A stretch of DNA of 64,000 nucleotides from Dehalobacter alkaniphilus (GTDB taxonomy: Bacteria > Bacillota > Desulfitobacteriia > Desulfitobacteriales > Syntrophobotulaceae): the NCBI GenBank assembly GCA_040500365.1, contig CP148031.1, positions 2,108,001-2,172,000 on the forward strand, given 5' to 3'. Within the stretch, counting starts at the first letter, position 1. Every line of letters starts with the position of its first letter. Position numbers and translations under genes: made by a program. Positions 1 to 8,313 of this stretch are shown piece by piece. The notes beneath the pieces are model-generated. The model worked only from the letters and a program-made list of their open reading frames with translations, did not search any database and was not told where the DNA came from.

Positions 1-322
1 TCAGGAAAGCTTTTTTCTGCGGTTTCTTGGCCCTGTAAACATAAAGTATTTCCAGCATATCAGCAACCGCAGAAACCCTTTCGGGTCCTCTGTTATTGGA
101 AACGATGCAGGCTTTAATTCCTGCGTCATTCATTTTTTTAAACCACGCAATCACGTCTTCGGTTAAGGTTCTGTCATTCCAAGGTGTTATGGTGTTGTCC
201 AGATCCAGGATCAAACCTTTGATGCCATTTGCCTGCAGATCCTCTGCCTGGATATCCTGCAGCATCTCATATTGAAAATCCGGTCGTAAGATTCCGCGCA
301 TACCGGTTCCTCTGCTTTCCAT
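1..322 (-). CDS. yqeG: YqeG-type HAD-IIIA phosphatase (3' part cut by window edge)
   Basis: The minus strand is open from an ATG at 322 through the window edge (about 107 residues), so the C-terminal part is missing. The N-terminal half carries the HAD nucleophile motif as LILDLDNTITPWND (first Asp nucleophile, second Asp acid/base), followed by VIAWFKKMNDAGIKACIVSNN, split here by nothing visible; the SNN is HAD motif II. This arrangement matches the YqeG subfamily, which in Bacillus precedes the GTPase gene yqeH and aroE and is a predicted soluble phosphatase; the relative Gep4 in yeast dephosphorylates phosphatidylglycerophosphate. A second in-frame ATG at codon 8 (MRGILRP) could be the true start. 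Family membership is fairly secure; the substrate is not shown. Confidence 0.8.
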   Translation of the reverse strand, partial: MESRGTGMRGILRPDFQYEMLQDIQAEDLQANGIKGLILDLDNTITPWNDRTLTEDVIAWFKKMNDAGIKACIVSNNRGPERVSAVADMLEILYVYRAKKPQKKAFL

Positions 323-411
323 TTAATATTACCAAATAATTATATATCAGCTCAATATCCAAGAGCAACCTGTTTCTGGCAAGTTTAAGGCAAGTTGTAC
401 CTGATAGGTTG

Positions 412-1155
412 TTATCTCTCCCGGTGATCCTTCATTTCCTCCATCAGTTTCTGCACCGCTTTTTTCTCTATCCGTGAGACGTAGGACCTGGAGATTCCCA
501 GCAGTTTGGCTATCTCTCTCTGAGTCTTTTTGGGCGTGTTCATCAGGCCGAAGCGAAGTTTTATCACCGTTTGTTCCCTTCCTGTCAAATATTTGAGTTT
601 TTCCAGGACCACTCTTTGTTCAAATTGACTTTCCACCTGATCCGAAATTGCATCCGGATCTGTACCCAGGACATCAATCAGATTAATCGCGTTTCCTTCT
701 TTATCCGTACCAATCGGGTCATAAATGGACACTTCCCCGCGAGATTTTTTCAGGGAGCGCAAATACATCAGAATCTCATTTTCGATGCAGCGTGCCGCAT
801 AGGTGGCGAGTCTGGTTCCCTTTTCTGTGTTGAACGTATTGATGCCCTTGATTAAGCCGATGGTCCCAATCGAAATTAGATCGTCACTGTCCGCTCCGGT
901 TCCGTCATATTTTTTTACAAGATGCGCGACCAGCCTCAGATTATGCTCAATCAGTTTATTTCGCGCGTTTTCCGCGACAAGTTCATTGGAAAAATTTCTG
1001 GCATTTTTGTAGTCCGCCAGGATACTCAGATATTCGGCTTCCTCCCTTTCTCCTAACGGTTGGGGGAACGCATTATTATTAATATATGATACCAGCAGGG
1101 TAACGCCCTTTATCACCGATAAGGCAAGCCCGACAAGAAAAGCTTCAGCAATCAT
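412..1155 (-). CDS. sigK: RNA polymerase sporulation sigma factor sigma-K
   Basis: This 247-residue sigma-70 family protein directs late mother-cell transcription during sporulation. The N-terminus has a hydrophobic pro-sequence (MIAEAFLVGLALSVIKGVTL) followed by NNNAFPQPL, the typical pro-sigma-K segment removed by the SpoIVFB protease in Bacillus. Region 2 (about residues 65-130, NLRLVAHLVKKYDGTGADSDDLISIG) and region 4 with its helix-turn-helix (REIAKLLGISRSYVSRIEKKA, about 215-235) are intact. The reading frame is continuous, so no skin-type element interrupts it. It marks the organism as a spore former. The closest alternatives, sigma-E and sigma-G/F, lack this pro-sequence. Confidence 0.95.
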   Translation of the reverse strand: MIAEAFLVGLALSVIKGVTLLVSYINNNAFPQPLGEREEAEYLSILADYKNARNFSNELVAENARNKLIEHNLRLVAHLVKKYDGTGADSDDLISIGTIGLIKGINTFNTEKGTRLATYAARCIENEILMYLRSLKKSRGEVSIYDPIGTDKEGNAINLIDVLGTDPDAISDQVESQFEQRVVLEKLKYLTGREQTVIKLRFGLMNTPKKTQREIAKLLGISRSYVSRIEKKAVQKLMEEMKDHRER

Positions 1156-1315
1156 TAACCCTTCAACTCCTTACGCATGCTCTTTTAATAACTATGCGTA
1201 AAGCAGAAGAATACTGCTTATCCTGAGCTGGAAATTTTTTGGTCAAACAAAAATGGCTGTACAAAACTCAGCCATAAAGTGTTACATTTGCAGTTTTTCT
1301 TTTCCCTTGGGCAGT

Positions 1316-1494
1316 GCAGCCTTGCACAGATACGAAGTGAACGCAAGTGCCAGCTGCGTTTAGCAAACATAAACCAGCAGCTTTTAAATATGCCAACGGT
1401 TCACTTGCAGAAAGCCCAGAGGTTTTGGCATATTAGCAAGGGGTTATGTTTGTAGCAGCGAGAACGTGTGAGCGCAGTATCTGTGCAAGGCTAC
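1316..1494. repeat. 179-base intergenic inverted repeat (long hairpin)
   Basis: The gap 1156-1561 has no gene. It holds a long imperfect hairpin. The outer arms are GCAGCCTTGCACAGATAC (1316-1333) and GTATCTGTGCAAGGCTAC (1477-1494), which pair over 17 of 18 bases. Inner arms AACATAA and TTATGTT lie further in, then AATATGCCAA (1387-1396) with TTGGCATATT (1425-1434). Nested arms over about 180 bases suggest either a miniature transposon-like palindrome or a structured RNA. I see no direct flanking repeat. Confidence 0.7.
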
Positions 1495-1561
1495 ACCATC
1501 TTGAGCAAGTAAAACAATACCCCAAAATGGATGCATTTTTGTTTAAAATCACCTTAGTTGT

Positions 1562-2086
1562 TTATTCCTTATAACCATAAGCAATGATCCTGATCTTGGC
1601 TGAAGCAGCATCTTCGTCACCTTCATTTACCTGGATGCTGTCCAGCGCCAGATTATACTGACTTACCTTGCGAAGCCGTTCCACAAAAGCATAGATTTTG
1701 GCGGTTGGCCCCGTACAGGAGAAATTCATAGCCAGAGAAGAATAACTGCCTTCATCTTTCATCTCTTCAAAAGTCAGATTCTGAGAATTGATCCCGCCGT
1801 CTTTGGCCAGATTGAAAATAAAGACCATCATATCCGGTTTGATCAGGTTTTTCGGAACGGTCAGATCCAGTTCAGCAGCTTGAGCTGTTAAATCCGTCTG
1901 TTCCTGTTTCAGCCCGGACAAATTGATGTAATTGTTCTGCAACGTCACCAGATAAGCCTCGCGTTCATAGCGTTGAGCTGAATTCTTCTGCAGCACCCCA
2001 AACTGACCGGCCAGCAGATAGACATAACCTATCCCGAGCAGAATGATCAGGCCTGTTATTAAAATGCCTTTTTTCTTCATACGCAT
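1562..2086 (-). CDS. PilO-like type IV pilus inner-membrane protein
   Basis: A 174-residue protein with one N-terminal membrane segment (about residues 6-26, GILITGLIILLGIGYVYLL), a heptad-like helical stretch and a C-terminal mixed alpha/beta domain. This is the architecture of PilO/GspM-type proteins, which pair with PilN to link the pilus motor to the outer parts of the type IV pilus machine. It is the last gene of a PilM-PilN-PilO order, 14 bases after the PilN-like gene. Identification rests mainly on gene order, length and topology because PilO sequences diverge strongly. No pilT, pilB or pilin gene is in the window; they would be expected nearby or elsewhere in the genome. Confidence 0.7.
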   Translation of the reverse strand: MRMKKKGILITGLIILLGIGYVYLLAGQFGVLQKNSAQRYEREAYLVTLQNNYINLSGLKQEQTDLTAQAAELDLTVPKNLIKPDMMVFIFNLAKDGGINSQNLTFEEMKDEGSYSSLAMNFSCTGPTAKIYAFVERLRKVSQYNLALDSIQVNEGDEDAASAKIRIIAYGYKE

Positions 2087-2100
2087 CGTTTCTATTTCTC

Positions 2101-2646
2101 CTACGGTTTCAGTTTCAGAGCGAGATTTAACGTCTGTCCCCTGTCATTCAATGAAATCGTTTGGATATCAAAACTTTCAAACCTACCGGAATTAATAAAA
2201 ATATTTTCTAAACTGCGGATATTTACCGATTCAGGCAGGATCAGCTGCAATTGGACCATATTATCCGCCTGAAGCAGAAAAGAAGTGACCTGCGCGTCTC
2301 CCGGCAGAAGTCCGCCTATTTGACTCCTTACAACTGCCGGATTGCTGATTGATCCCTTTGTCCCAAGCTCCAGAAAGCTGCGCTGATCAGTGATCAGGGA
2401 ACGGAGCCTGTCGTTTTCTGCCATGACAGCAGCAACTTCATTGTAGGACTGAATACTGGCTTCAATCCTTTCTAAATCTAAGGCTAGTTTTTGCTGCCAA
2501 ACCCACGGGGAGGCTAGAATGATGACAGCAAAAAAAGCAGCGATTATCCTAACAACGACGCTAAGCTTTCTTCGAACAGGCTGTTTTCCGCTGCCGGCTT
2601 CAATTTCCCAGCGCAGCGCAAAGTTAAACTGTGTTCTTTCGTTCAT
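2101..2646 (-). CDS. PilN-like type IV pilus assembly protein
   Basis: A 181-residue protein with a short cytoplasmic N-terminus beginning MNERTQFNFALRWE. PilN proteins carry a conserved N-terminal INLLP-type segment that binds PilM, and none is obvious here. A single membrane segment follows (about residues 28-48, VVVRIIAAFFAVIILASPWVW), then a helical region (LERIEASIQSYNEVAAVMAEND) and a C-terminal domain. It lies between PilM-like and PilO-like genes, with 12 and 14 base gaps, so the three are probably co-transcribed and their products probably form one inner-membrane subcomplex. Assignment is by topology and position. Confidence 0.65.
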   Translation of the reverse strand: MNERTQFNFALRWEIEAGSGKQPVRRKLSVVVRIIAAFFAVIILASPWVWQQKLALDLERIEASIQSYNEVAAVMAENDRLRSLITDQRSFLELGTKGSISNPAVVRSQIGGLLPGDAQVTSFLLQADNMVQLQLILPESVNIRSLENIFINSGRFESFDIQTISLNDRGQTLNLALKLKP

Positions 2647-2658
2647 CTGCCCCTCCAG

Positions 2659-4095
2659 CTAGTGTATATCTTCACGTAAGGCGAGCCCGTACAGACTGCC
2701 ATACTTCTGCCAGTTTTCCGCTAAACCTGTATCCCCATCCGCCTTAAACAGCGGCTCCCAGTTATTCGGGAAGCCCGTTTCGGTGTTGATCCGTAAACTT
2801 TTTCGAAAATATTCTTCCAGCCCTGGCCAGAGGCAGTACTCTCCGGTCAGATAGATTGTCCCTACCGAATTTCCGGCATGACGGTCGGAATAGAAGTTCA
2901 ATAGCTTGGATAATGCGGATATGATCGGGCTTAAATCTAATTTACCGGAAATATCGGAAAGTTCTTTCGGCGAACTGTACATACTCAGGTCAGCTTTTTT
3001 ATCAGCTTTAACCGCCATTTCTTTTTCTAAATCCTGATATGTAGAAGAGATAGGTAATTCCTCGTCCAATAGTTCGTAAGGTACAAATAAATCTTCCAGG
3101 ACAAACTCATCTTTTTCTTTGACCGATTTGACGGATTCCAGCTTGGAGTAATAGAATTCCGCAGCTTCTAATTCCTCCAGAGATAATGTTTCTTGATTCT
3201 TCCGCAGGTTCTGAACCTTATAAAAATCGAGCTGCGGGTATTCGTCGTCTTTAGTCTCCAGCCCAATTAATTCATCTAACAGATCAGAAGGTTCCTGGCC
3301 TGTTGATTGGGGCAAGTCTTCGGAAAAAGCATGTTTTTCGGTATTGCCTGTTCTACTCGCATTTTGATTTCTTTCATCCGCATTGAGAGTTTCTTCTGCA
3401 TGGACGGTTTTCTCGTCCGTATTAACTTTTAAATCGGTATACAAAAAGAAGCTGCCATTTTCCAGCAGTACAAACTCAATCAGCCCCGGATTTAAGGAGA
3501 CAATCGCGAAATCGTTGCTGTTTTGTCCTTGTTCCGTATTTTCCTGGGGAGCATGAGCAGGCATTTTTTCTGCCAAAAAAGAATAAATTCTGGCCAGGCA
3601 ATCCGCAGTAAGATCCACCGTCTTGGGTTCAATCCCAAGATCTCGGCAGAACGACTGAACCTGCTTCATTTTTTCGGCCGGGAAAGCTGCCAGGAGGACT
3701 TTTAACATGGGTACCCCGTTTTCCTGATATTTTTTCAGGATGCGATAGTCCACAATATAATGATCGGTATACCGTTCAAGATATTCATCCATATCTCCGG
3801 CAATAAATTTTTCGAGTTCCTGATCCGCCATATTCGGCAGTGTAATAATGGTCGTAATTAATCCTTGACCCGAAACGGCAATTTTAAGTTTATTGAGCGG
3901 TATCCGCTGGTATTGAAGCCAGTTCTTCAGACCCGAAACATCATAACCGGCCGGCACGGTATAGCCAATATTTTTACCGCCCGGTTCCTTGTATGATGCA
4001 TGCATGTATATCTCAATTTCTTTAGATTTTCCGACAGCAATTGTGGCTATTGACAATTCATTTTCACCGATGACAGCCAGCCAGTGTTTTTTCAT
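2659..4095 (-). CDS. PilM-like type IV pilus assembly ATPase (actin fold)
   Basis: A long PilM-type protein (478 residues from the ATG at 4095; another start exists 12 codons upstream). The N-terminus MKKHWLAVIGENELSIATI resembles the first actin-fold strand pair, and the segment around VSLNPGLIEFVLLENG would be the second subdomain. The C-terminal SVGTIYLTGEYCLWPGLEEY resembles the adenosine motif of PilM/FtsA proteins. A region of roughly 150 residues in the middle (rich in E, D, K, T and N) looks like a low-complexity insertion, making the protein longer than usual for PilM (about 350). PilM is a cytoplasmic partner of PilN. The start at 4095 has a GGAGAG sequence about 10 bases upstream. 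Confidence 0.65.
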   Translation of the reverse strand: MKKHWLAVIGENELSIATIAVGKSKEIEIYMHASYKEPGGKNIGYTVPAGYDVSGLKNWLQYQRIPLNKLKIAVSGQGLITTIITLPNMADQELEKFIAGDMDEYLERYTDHYIVDYRILKKYQENGVPMLKVLLAAFPAEKMKQVQSFCRDLGIEPKTVDLTADCLARIYSFLAEKMPAHAPQENTEQGQNSNDFAIVSLNPGLIEFVLLENGSFFLYTDLKVNTDEKTVHAEETLNADERNQNASRTGNTEKHAFSEDLPQSTGQEPSDLLDELIGLETKDDEYPQLDFYKVQNLRKNQETLSLEELEAAEFYYSKLESVKSVKEKDEFVLEDLFVPYELLDEELPISSTYQDLEKEMAVKADKKADLSMYSSPKELSDISGKLDLSPIISALSKLLNFYSDRHAGNSVGTIYLTGEYCLWPGLEEYFRKSLRINTETGFPNNWEPLFKADGDTGLAENWQKYGSLYGLALREDIH

Positions 4096-4185
4096 GCGGA
4101 AAGTCTCTCCTACTCTTCTCGTATCGCCCATAACACTATAATAGTATAGGATTTTTCTCAGAACAACAAGATTCTGATAGAATAT

Positions 4186-4503
4186 CTAATTTGAGTTCAA
4201 GGAAATCTCAAATCCCAATTGCGATAAAATCTCAATTTGTAAAGGAAGTGTTGAGAGTACTTTTTCCAGTTCCGGCCAGCAATGCCTAGTCGTTTGGATC
4301 ATAACTTCACCGTTGACTTTATCGGTCGTTGTGATCACACCCAGGTGACCAAGTCCTTCGACATATTTGGCCAAAAGCTGAATATCCGAGCGAAGAATCC
4401 TTGCTTTGACCAGCAGATCAGAATCTTCCCAGCTGATATGGGAGTCTTCAGCAATTGATTTCGCTTTAAGATTTTCGTCTTCCATATTCTCGTCTTTTTT
4501 CAT
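4186..4503 (-). CDS. Small conserved protein, DUF4911-like
   Basis: A 105-residue soluble protein with a charged N-terminal third (MKKDENMEDENLKAKSIAED) and a compact C-terminal domain of about 65 residues. That domain looks like one alternating beta/alpha unit (ARILRSDIQLLAKYVEGLG, then HLGVITTTDKVNGEVMIQTT, then LEKVLSTLPLQIEIL). It resembles the DUF4911 family of small clostridial proteins, but I hold this loosely. It sits between the U32 peptidase gene upstream and pilM downstream, 97 bases from the U32 stop. No catalytic motif is evident and no function is proposed. Confidence 0.55.
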   Translation of the reverse strand: MKKDENMEDENLKAKSIAEDSHISWEDSDLLVKARILRSDIQLLAKYVEGLGHLGVITTTDKVNGEVMIQTTRHCWPELEKVLSTLPLQIEILSQLGFEISLNSN

Positions 4504-4600
4504 TTGGTCTTTCTCCTATGTGTTTATCCGGCGTCTTATCCCTCGTTATTATGTAGGTTGGTCTCCCTCAATGATCCTTATCATCACAAATTCTTTTGGA

Positions 4601-5854
4601 TTAGCGGGCAGGCACAACTTTTCGCAGGATACTGAAAGGTTTCAACGGCGCGGGAGCCGCAATCTTCAGTTTTTGCTGCGGATGCCTCGCCACATCGGTC
4701 TTCTCCCCGTCTAAATTCCAGAGACCGTTCACTTTAAATGTCCACGGTTCTCCTTCCGGGGCAAGCACTTCAAGCTCGTCACCTTCCCGGAAATGATTAC
4801 GCTGCTCTATCCAACAGCCGCATTCACTTCCCTTCCCGATTGCCGCGCATTCCTCTTGTTCCAGCACTCTTCCAACAAAACTGTATTCGCGGATATAATT
4901 GGAAGTCTCAATGTTATGCGCTTCAGCCCCCGGTTTTCCAAAAAGGAATCCGGTCGAATAGTCACGGTGACTCACCTTGTCCATTTCAGCAAGCCAGGAG
5001 GGAATTTTTTCTCTAAATTTTGTTTCTCCTTGTTCCCACAGGACGTCCAAAGCTTCACGATATACTTTGACCGTACTCGCTACATAATAGGCGCTTTTCA
5101 TTCTACCTTCTATTTTATAGCTTGCCAGATTTAAATCTTTTAATAAAGGCAAATGGGGCAGAAGGCAAAGATCATGGGAGTTAAATATATAGCTTCCCCT
5201 GACATCTTCCTCCAACGGAAAATACTGTCCGGGTCTCTTCTCTTCGACCAGCGCGTAGCCCCAGCGGCAGGGATGGGTACATTCTCCATGGTTGGCATCA
5301 CGACCGGTGAGGTAATTGCTCAGAAGGCAGCGTCCCGAGTACGACATACACATGGCTCCATGGACAAAGATTTCCAATTCGCCTTGGGCTTGGGGACAGA
5401 GGGTTTTTAGTTCTTCCAGTGTAAGTTCCCTTGCAAGTACGGCTCTGCGCACGCCCTGGGAAAACCAGAAGTTGGCACTAGCTGCATTCGTACAATTGGC
5501 CTGCGTGCTCAAATGGACGGGCAGATCTGGTGTTTCCTTCCGGGCCAGAGACAGTATTCCGGGATCAGAGACGATAATCCCGTCAATTTCAAGCTCCGTT
5601 AATCTGGTCAGATAACCCTTAAGTCCGGCAAAATCCTGTTCATGCGCAAAAATGTTAACGGCAATATAGATCTTCCGGCCAAGCCTATGCGCATATTCGG
5701 CTCCCCACTTAAGTTCGTTATCATTCAGGTTCCCGGCATAAGCCCGCAAGCCAAACGAAGCCCCCCCTGCATATACCGCATCAGCACCATACGCAAACGC
5801 AAATTTTAACTTTTCAAAATCCCCGGCAGGTGCCAGGAGTTCCGGTTTATTCAT
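4601..5854 (-). CDS. U32 family peptidase-like protein (YrrN/YrrO, TrhP type)
   Basis: A 417-residue U32 protein opening with the family signature KPELLAPAGDFEKLKFAFAY and GADAVYAGG. The cysteine set that binds an iron-sulfur cluster is visible as HGAMCMSYSGRCLLSNYLTG, then GECTHPCRWGY. In Bacillus and E. coli, members of this group (TrhP, also RlhA for 23S rRNA) take part in prephenate-dependent 5-hydroxyuridine formation in tRNA, so a role in RNA hydroxylation is more likely than proteolysis. The gene follows mltG in the same order as yrrL-yrrM-yrrN-yrrO in Bacillus subtilis, although yrrM is missing. It ends with a C-terminal beta-rich domain. Confidence 0.88.
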   Translation of the reverse strand: MNKPELLAPAGDFEKLKFAFAYGADAVYAGGASFGLRAYAGNLNDNELKWGAEYAHRLGRKIYIAVNIFAHEQDFAGLKGYLTRLTELEIDGIIVSDPGILSLARKETPDLPVHLSTQANCTNAASANFWFSQGVRRAVLARELTLEELKTLCPQAQGELEIFVHGAMCMSYSGRCLLSNYLTGRDANHGECTHPCRWGYALVEEKRPGQYFPLEEDVRGSYIFNSHDLCLLPHLPLLKDLNLASYKIEGRMKSAYYVASTVKVYREALDVLWEQGETKFREKIPSWLAEMDKVSHRDYSTGFLFGKPGAEAHNIETSNYIREYSFVGRVLEQEECAAIGKGSECGCWIEQRNHFREGDELEVLAPEGEPWTFKVNGLWNLDGEKTDVARHPQQKLKIAAPAPLKPFSILRKVVPAR

Positions 5855-5914
5855 CAGTTACTCCCTGCATTATTTTAAACTTAAACAATTAATCATCACG
5901 TTTTATCAAATATT

Positions 5915-6949
5915 CTATTGATAGATGCTTACATTTTTTAAATGTTCCTCATAGGTAACAGCAAAAGCATGTGATCCGTCATTTTTGGCGACAAAGAAGA
6001 AATAGTCGGTATCTTTCGGGTAAAGGGCGGCCTGTAAAGAAGCATGACCGGGGTTCGCAATCGGTCCGGGAGGCAGCCCGGTATTCCGGTACGTATTATA
6101 CGGAGAATCGATCTGGGTATCCGCAATGGTCAGCACCGGTTTGACTTCACCCAAGATATACTGAATCGTTGCGCAGGATTCCAGCGGCATGTCAATTTTC
6201 AGACGGTTTTCAAAAACACCTGCAATCATTGGTCTTTCTTCAGCTTTCTTCGCTTCTTTCTCGACGAGAGAAGCTTTGATGAGCCACTCAGAAACAGACA
6301 TATTCCGTTCAGCCAGCCGTTTCGTGATTTCAGGTGTCAGTTCCTGTTTAAAACGCTGTAAAAATCGATCAATGTTTTCTGAGGGCGTAGCTTTTTTATC
6401 AAAGAAATACGTGTCGGGAAACAGAAAGCCTTCCAGCCGGTTTTCACCCGAAGGGATATCTGCCAAAAAATTGTAATCATCCTGATCAAATCGTTTCATA
6501 GCGTCATAAAACTCATTCTTCGTTCCCAAGCTATTCTCGACGAGCTTATCGACAATCTGGGCAACCGTATATCCTTCCGGAATCGTAATCCGGACAACTT
6601 CCGGTTCCGGTCCTTTCATCAGCGTATCCAGGATCTCCTTGGCGCTCATGGAAGGTGAAAGATAATATAATCCCGCAACCAACTTGGAATCAGCTTTGTT
6701 AATCCGGCATAACTGGCGGAACACACTTGCCTGGCGAATTAAATGGTCAGTTTCTAGCTTGGCCGCAACTTCAGAGGCATTCATGCCAGGCTCCAGAACA
6801 AAGGCAACTTTATCGGAAGAATCGGAGACCGGCTTTAAATTCCCTGACCACCATGATCCACTGGCCAACAGCACAAGCAGCAAAACCAAAACAATGCCAA
6901 TCCTATAGATTTTTTTTCTTACAGGAGCCTTTCGGCGTTTTCTCCTCAC
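5915..6949 (-). CDS. mltG: Endolytic peptidoglycan transglycosylase MltG
   Basis: MltG cleaves nascent glycan strands next to the membrane and sets glycan length. The protein has a basic N-terminus, one membrane segment (IGIVLVLLLVLLASGSWW), a LysM-like part, and the YceG catalytic domain with SLVEKEAKKAEERPMIAGVF, in which the Glu is catalytic, and SPYNTYRNTGLPPGPIANPG. I start it at a GTG at 6949, preceded by GAGAGAGG, giving 344 residues, the usual length. The open frame runs upstream to 7108, but that extension would encode a perfect hairpin (7054-7081) that looks like a terminator of the upstream gene, so it is not coding. Position matches Bacillus yrrL. Confidence 0.92.
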   Translation of the reverse strand: MRRKRRKAPVRKKIYRIGIVLVLLLVLLASGSWWSGNLKPVSDSSDKVAFVLEPGMNASEVAAKLETDHLIRQASVFRQLCRINKADSKLVAGLYYLSPSMSAKEILDTLMKGPEPEVVRITIPEGYTVAQIVDKLVENSLGTKNEFYDAMKRFDQDDYNFLADIPSGENRLEGFLFPDTYFFDKKATPSENIDRFLQRFKQELTPEITKRLAERNMSVSEWLIKASLVEKEAKKAEERPMIAGVFENRLKIDMPLESCATIQYILGEVKPVLTIADTQIDSPYNTYRNTGLPPGPIANPGHASLQAALYPKDTDYFFFVAKNDGSHAFAVTYEEHLKNVSIYQ

Positions 6950-7053
6950 TTTACCTCTCTCTTTCCTTGTCCTAGAATTTGGATAACTGAAACAATGGTC
7001 AAATTGAATAAGAAACCTACCATGTGCTATTATACCTTTTTTTTCGTCAATAA

Positions 7054-7081
7054 GAAACTCACGCTTTCCAGCGTGAGTTTC
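7054..7081 (-). terminator. Terminator-like hairpin after the DUF1292 gene
   Basis: GAAACTCACGCT and AGCGTGAGTTTC pair perfectly over 12 bases with a four-base loop, followed on the minus strand by TTATTG and a short T-rich tail. It lies between the DUF1292 stop (7118) and the mltG start (6949), and argues against the longer mltG frame. Confidence 0.7.
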
Positions 7082-7117
7082 TAAATTATTTATGACTTTT
7101 AAGAACAAATTTTCTGC

Positions 7118-7441
7118 TTATTCTTCGTCAAACTCGTCTTCCATTTCTTCCCAAGCATCGGCGACTTTTTCCCATTCCTCATCATCTTCAATATCCATGA
7201 GCATGTCTTCACCGTTTTCATCTTTGCCAAGCTTCAGAATAATGGCTTCGGCTTCCTCTTCGTCTTCTTCTGTTTCTTCAACAGGAAGAAGCACGAAATA
7301 CGTACTGCCTTCAACTTCGAGGGTGGCAAGATGCATGAATTCGTTTTCATTTCCTTCGTCATCATTTAAGACAATGACATCAAAAACCTCTTCATCATCA
7401 AGATCATCTTGCTTATTAATTTCATCGGACATATGTATCAC
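7118..7441 (-). CDS. yrzB: DUF1292 family acidic protein (YrzB-like)
   Basis: A 107-residue, strongly acidic protein of the DUF1292 family. The core DVIVLNDDEGNENEFMHLAT, then EVEGSTYFVLLPV and EEEAEAIILKLGKDENGE, is the family pattern. The N- and C-termini are runs of Asp and Glu (DEINKQDDLDDEEVF; DEEWEKVADAWEEMEDEFDEE). Its function is unknown. It follows ruvX (yrrK) by 69 bases, exactly as yrzB follows yrrK in Bacillus subtilis, and this gene pair is conserved across Firmicutes. Confidence 0.88.
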   Translation of the reverse strand: MIHMSDEINKQDDLDDEEVFDVIVLNDDEGNENEFMHLATLEVEGSTYFVLLPVEETEEDEEEAEAIILKLGKDENGEDMLMDIEDDEEWEKVADAWEEMEDEFDEE

Positions 7442-7510
7442 CTCTTCAAATCAGATATTGTAATTCTACCTTGGCAGGAAAAGAAAGTCAAATGGTATCT
7501 CAATTTCCGT

Positions 7511-7918
7511 TCACTTGCTATTGAGATATCCCTGGAGAATGAATACTGCCGCCATCTTATCAATGACTTTTTTTCTCTTTGCTCTGGATAGATCTGCCTC
7601 CAGCAAGGCCCTTTGGGCTCCGATGGTGCTCAGCCGTTCATCCCACAACTTCACCGGCAGTAGATAGCCTTCACGAAGTTCTTCGGCAAAAACCTCCGTC
7701 AGCTTCGCCCTTTCACCGAGTGTCCCATTCATATTCTTCGGATATCCCAGAACAATTTCATCCACTTCGTATTCCCGAATCAGGCGGGCTAATTCTTCCC
7801 GCTCTTTCTCTTTTCTGGTTCTTCTTATGACTTCCACTCCCTGGGCGGTAATACCCAGCGGATCGCTCATCGCGACGCCAATCGTCTTTTCACCAAGATC
7901 CAGCCCCATTATCCTCAT
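7511..7918 (-). CDS. ruvX: Holliday-junction resolvase-like / pre-16S rRNA nuclease YqgF (RuvX)
   Basis: A 135-residue RNase H-fold nuclease of the YqgF/RuvX family. GLDLGEKTIGVAMSDPLG carries the first catalytic Asp. EVDEIVLGYPKNMNGTLGER carries the middle Glu region and KLWDERLSTIGAQRAL the third acidic site (D in WDER). In E. coli YqgF finishes the 5' end of 16S rRNA; it was first proposed as an alternative Holliday resolvase. It is flanked by DUF1292 downstream and a small zinc-ribbon gene upstream, separated from alaS-ireB by two extra genes compared with Bacillus. Confidence 0.93.
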   Translation of the reverse strand: MRIMGLDLGEKTIGVAMSDPLGITAQGVEVIRRTRKEKEREELARLIREYEVDEIVLGYPKNMNGTLGERAKLTEVFAEELREGYLLPVKLWDERLSTIGAQRALLEADLSRAKRKKVIDKMAAVFILQGYLNSK

Positions 7919-7953
7919 TCATGCACCTCAGCAACTGCCTGACCACGCAAGGT

Positions 7954-8118
7954 CTACGCCCGGTCCTGCTCGTCATCGTTGTTTAATGGAATAGAGTCGT
8001 TCATTACACCCTGCGAATTGTGACTTCCGCAATTCTTACACAACCATTCTTCGCCATCATACAGGAATTCAGTAATCTCACCGCACTCAATGCAATACTC
8101 CTGAACTTTCTTTTTCAT
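7954..8118 (-). CDS. Small zinc-ribbon protein (54 aa)
   Basis: A 54-residue reading frame starting at ATG 8118, with sequence MKKKVQEYCIECGEITEFLY and then DGEEWLCKNCGSHNSQG. Two CxxC pairs (YCIEC and LCKNC) spaced about 16 residues apart form a classic zinc ribbon. The C-terminus is short and acidic (NNDDEQDRA). It ends 35 bases before ruvX, on the same strand, with a plausible RBS (GGGGGAC, about 9 bases upstream of the ATG). Small free-standing zinc ribbons of this kind are common in Desulfitobacterium-type genomes; the role is unknown. Confidence 0.75.
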   Translation of the reverse strand: MKKKVQEYCIECGEITEFLYDGEEWLCKNCGSHNSQGVMNDSIPLNNDDEQDRA

Positions 8119-8313
8119 AACAGCGTCCCCCTGTCTGTATATTTTGGTATCACTATTCGGTTATTTTCAGATGTACGTCCCTTATCCTAATTATATACCT
8201 TAACATTTTCCTCCGCTATTATTATCCCGGTTTACGGAAAATATTATTTAAATTTTTTTCATGAAAGGCATCAAGTATGCTGACCCTCAGGCCGGCTCAA
8301 TTTCATATGATCA

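Noticed and set aside
412..1155. sigK interrupted by a skin-like element
   Set aside because: The reading frame is continuous from pro-sequence to region 4.
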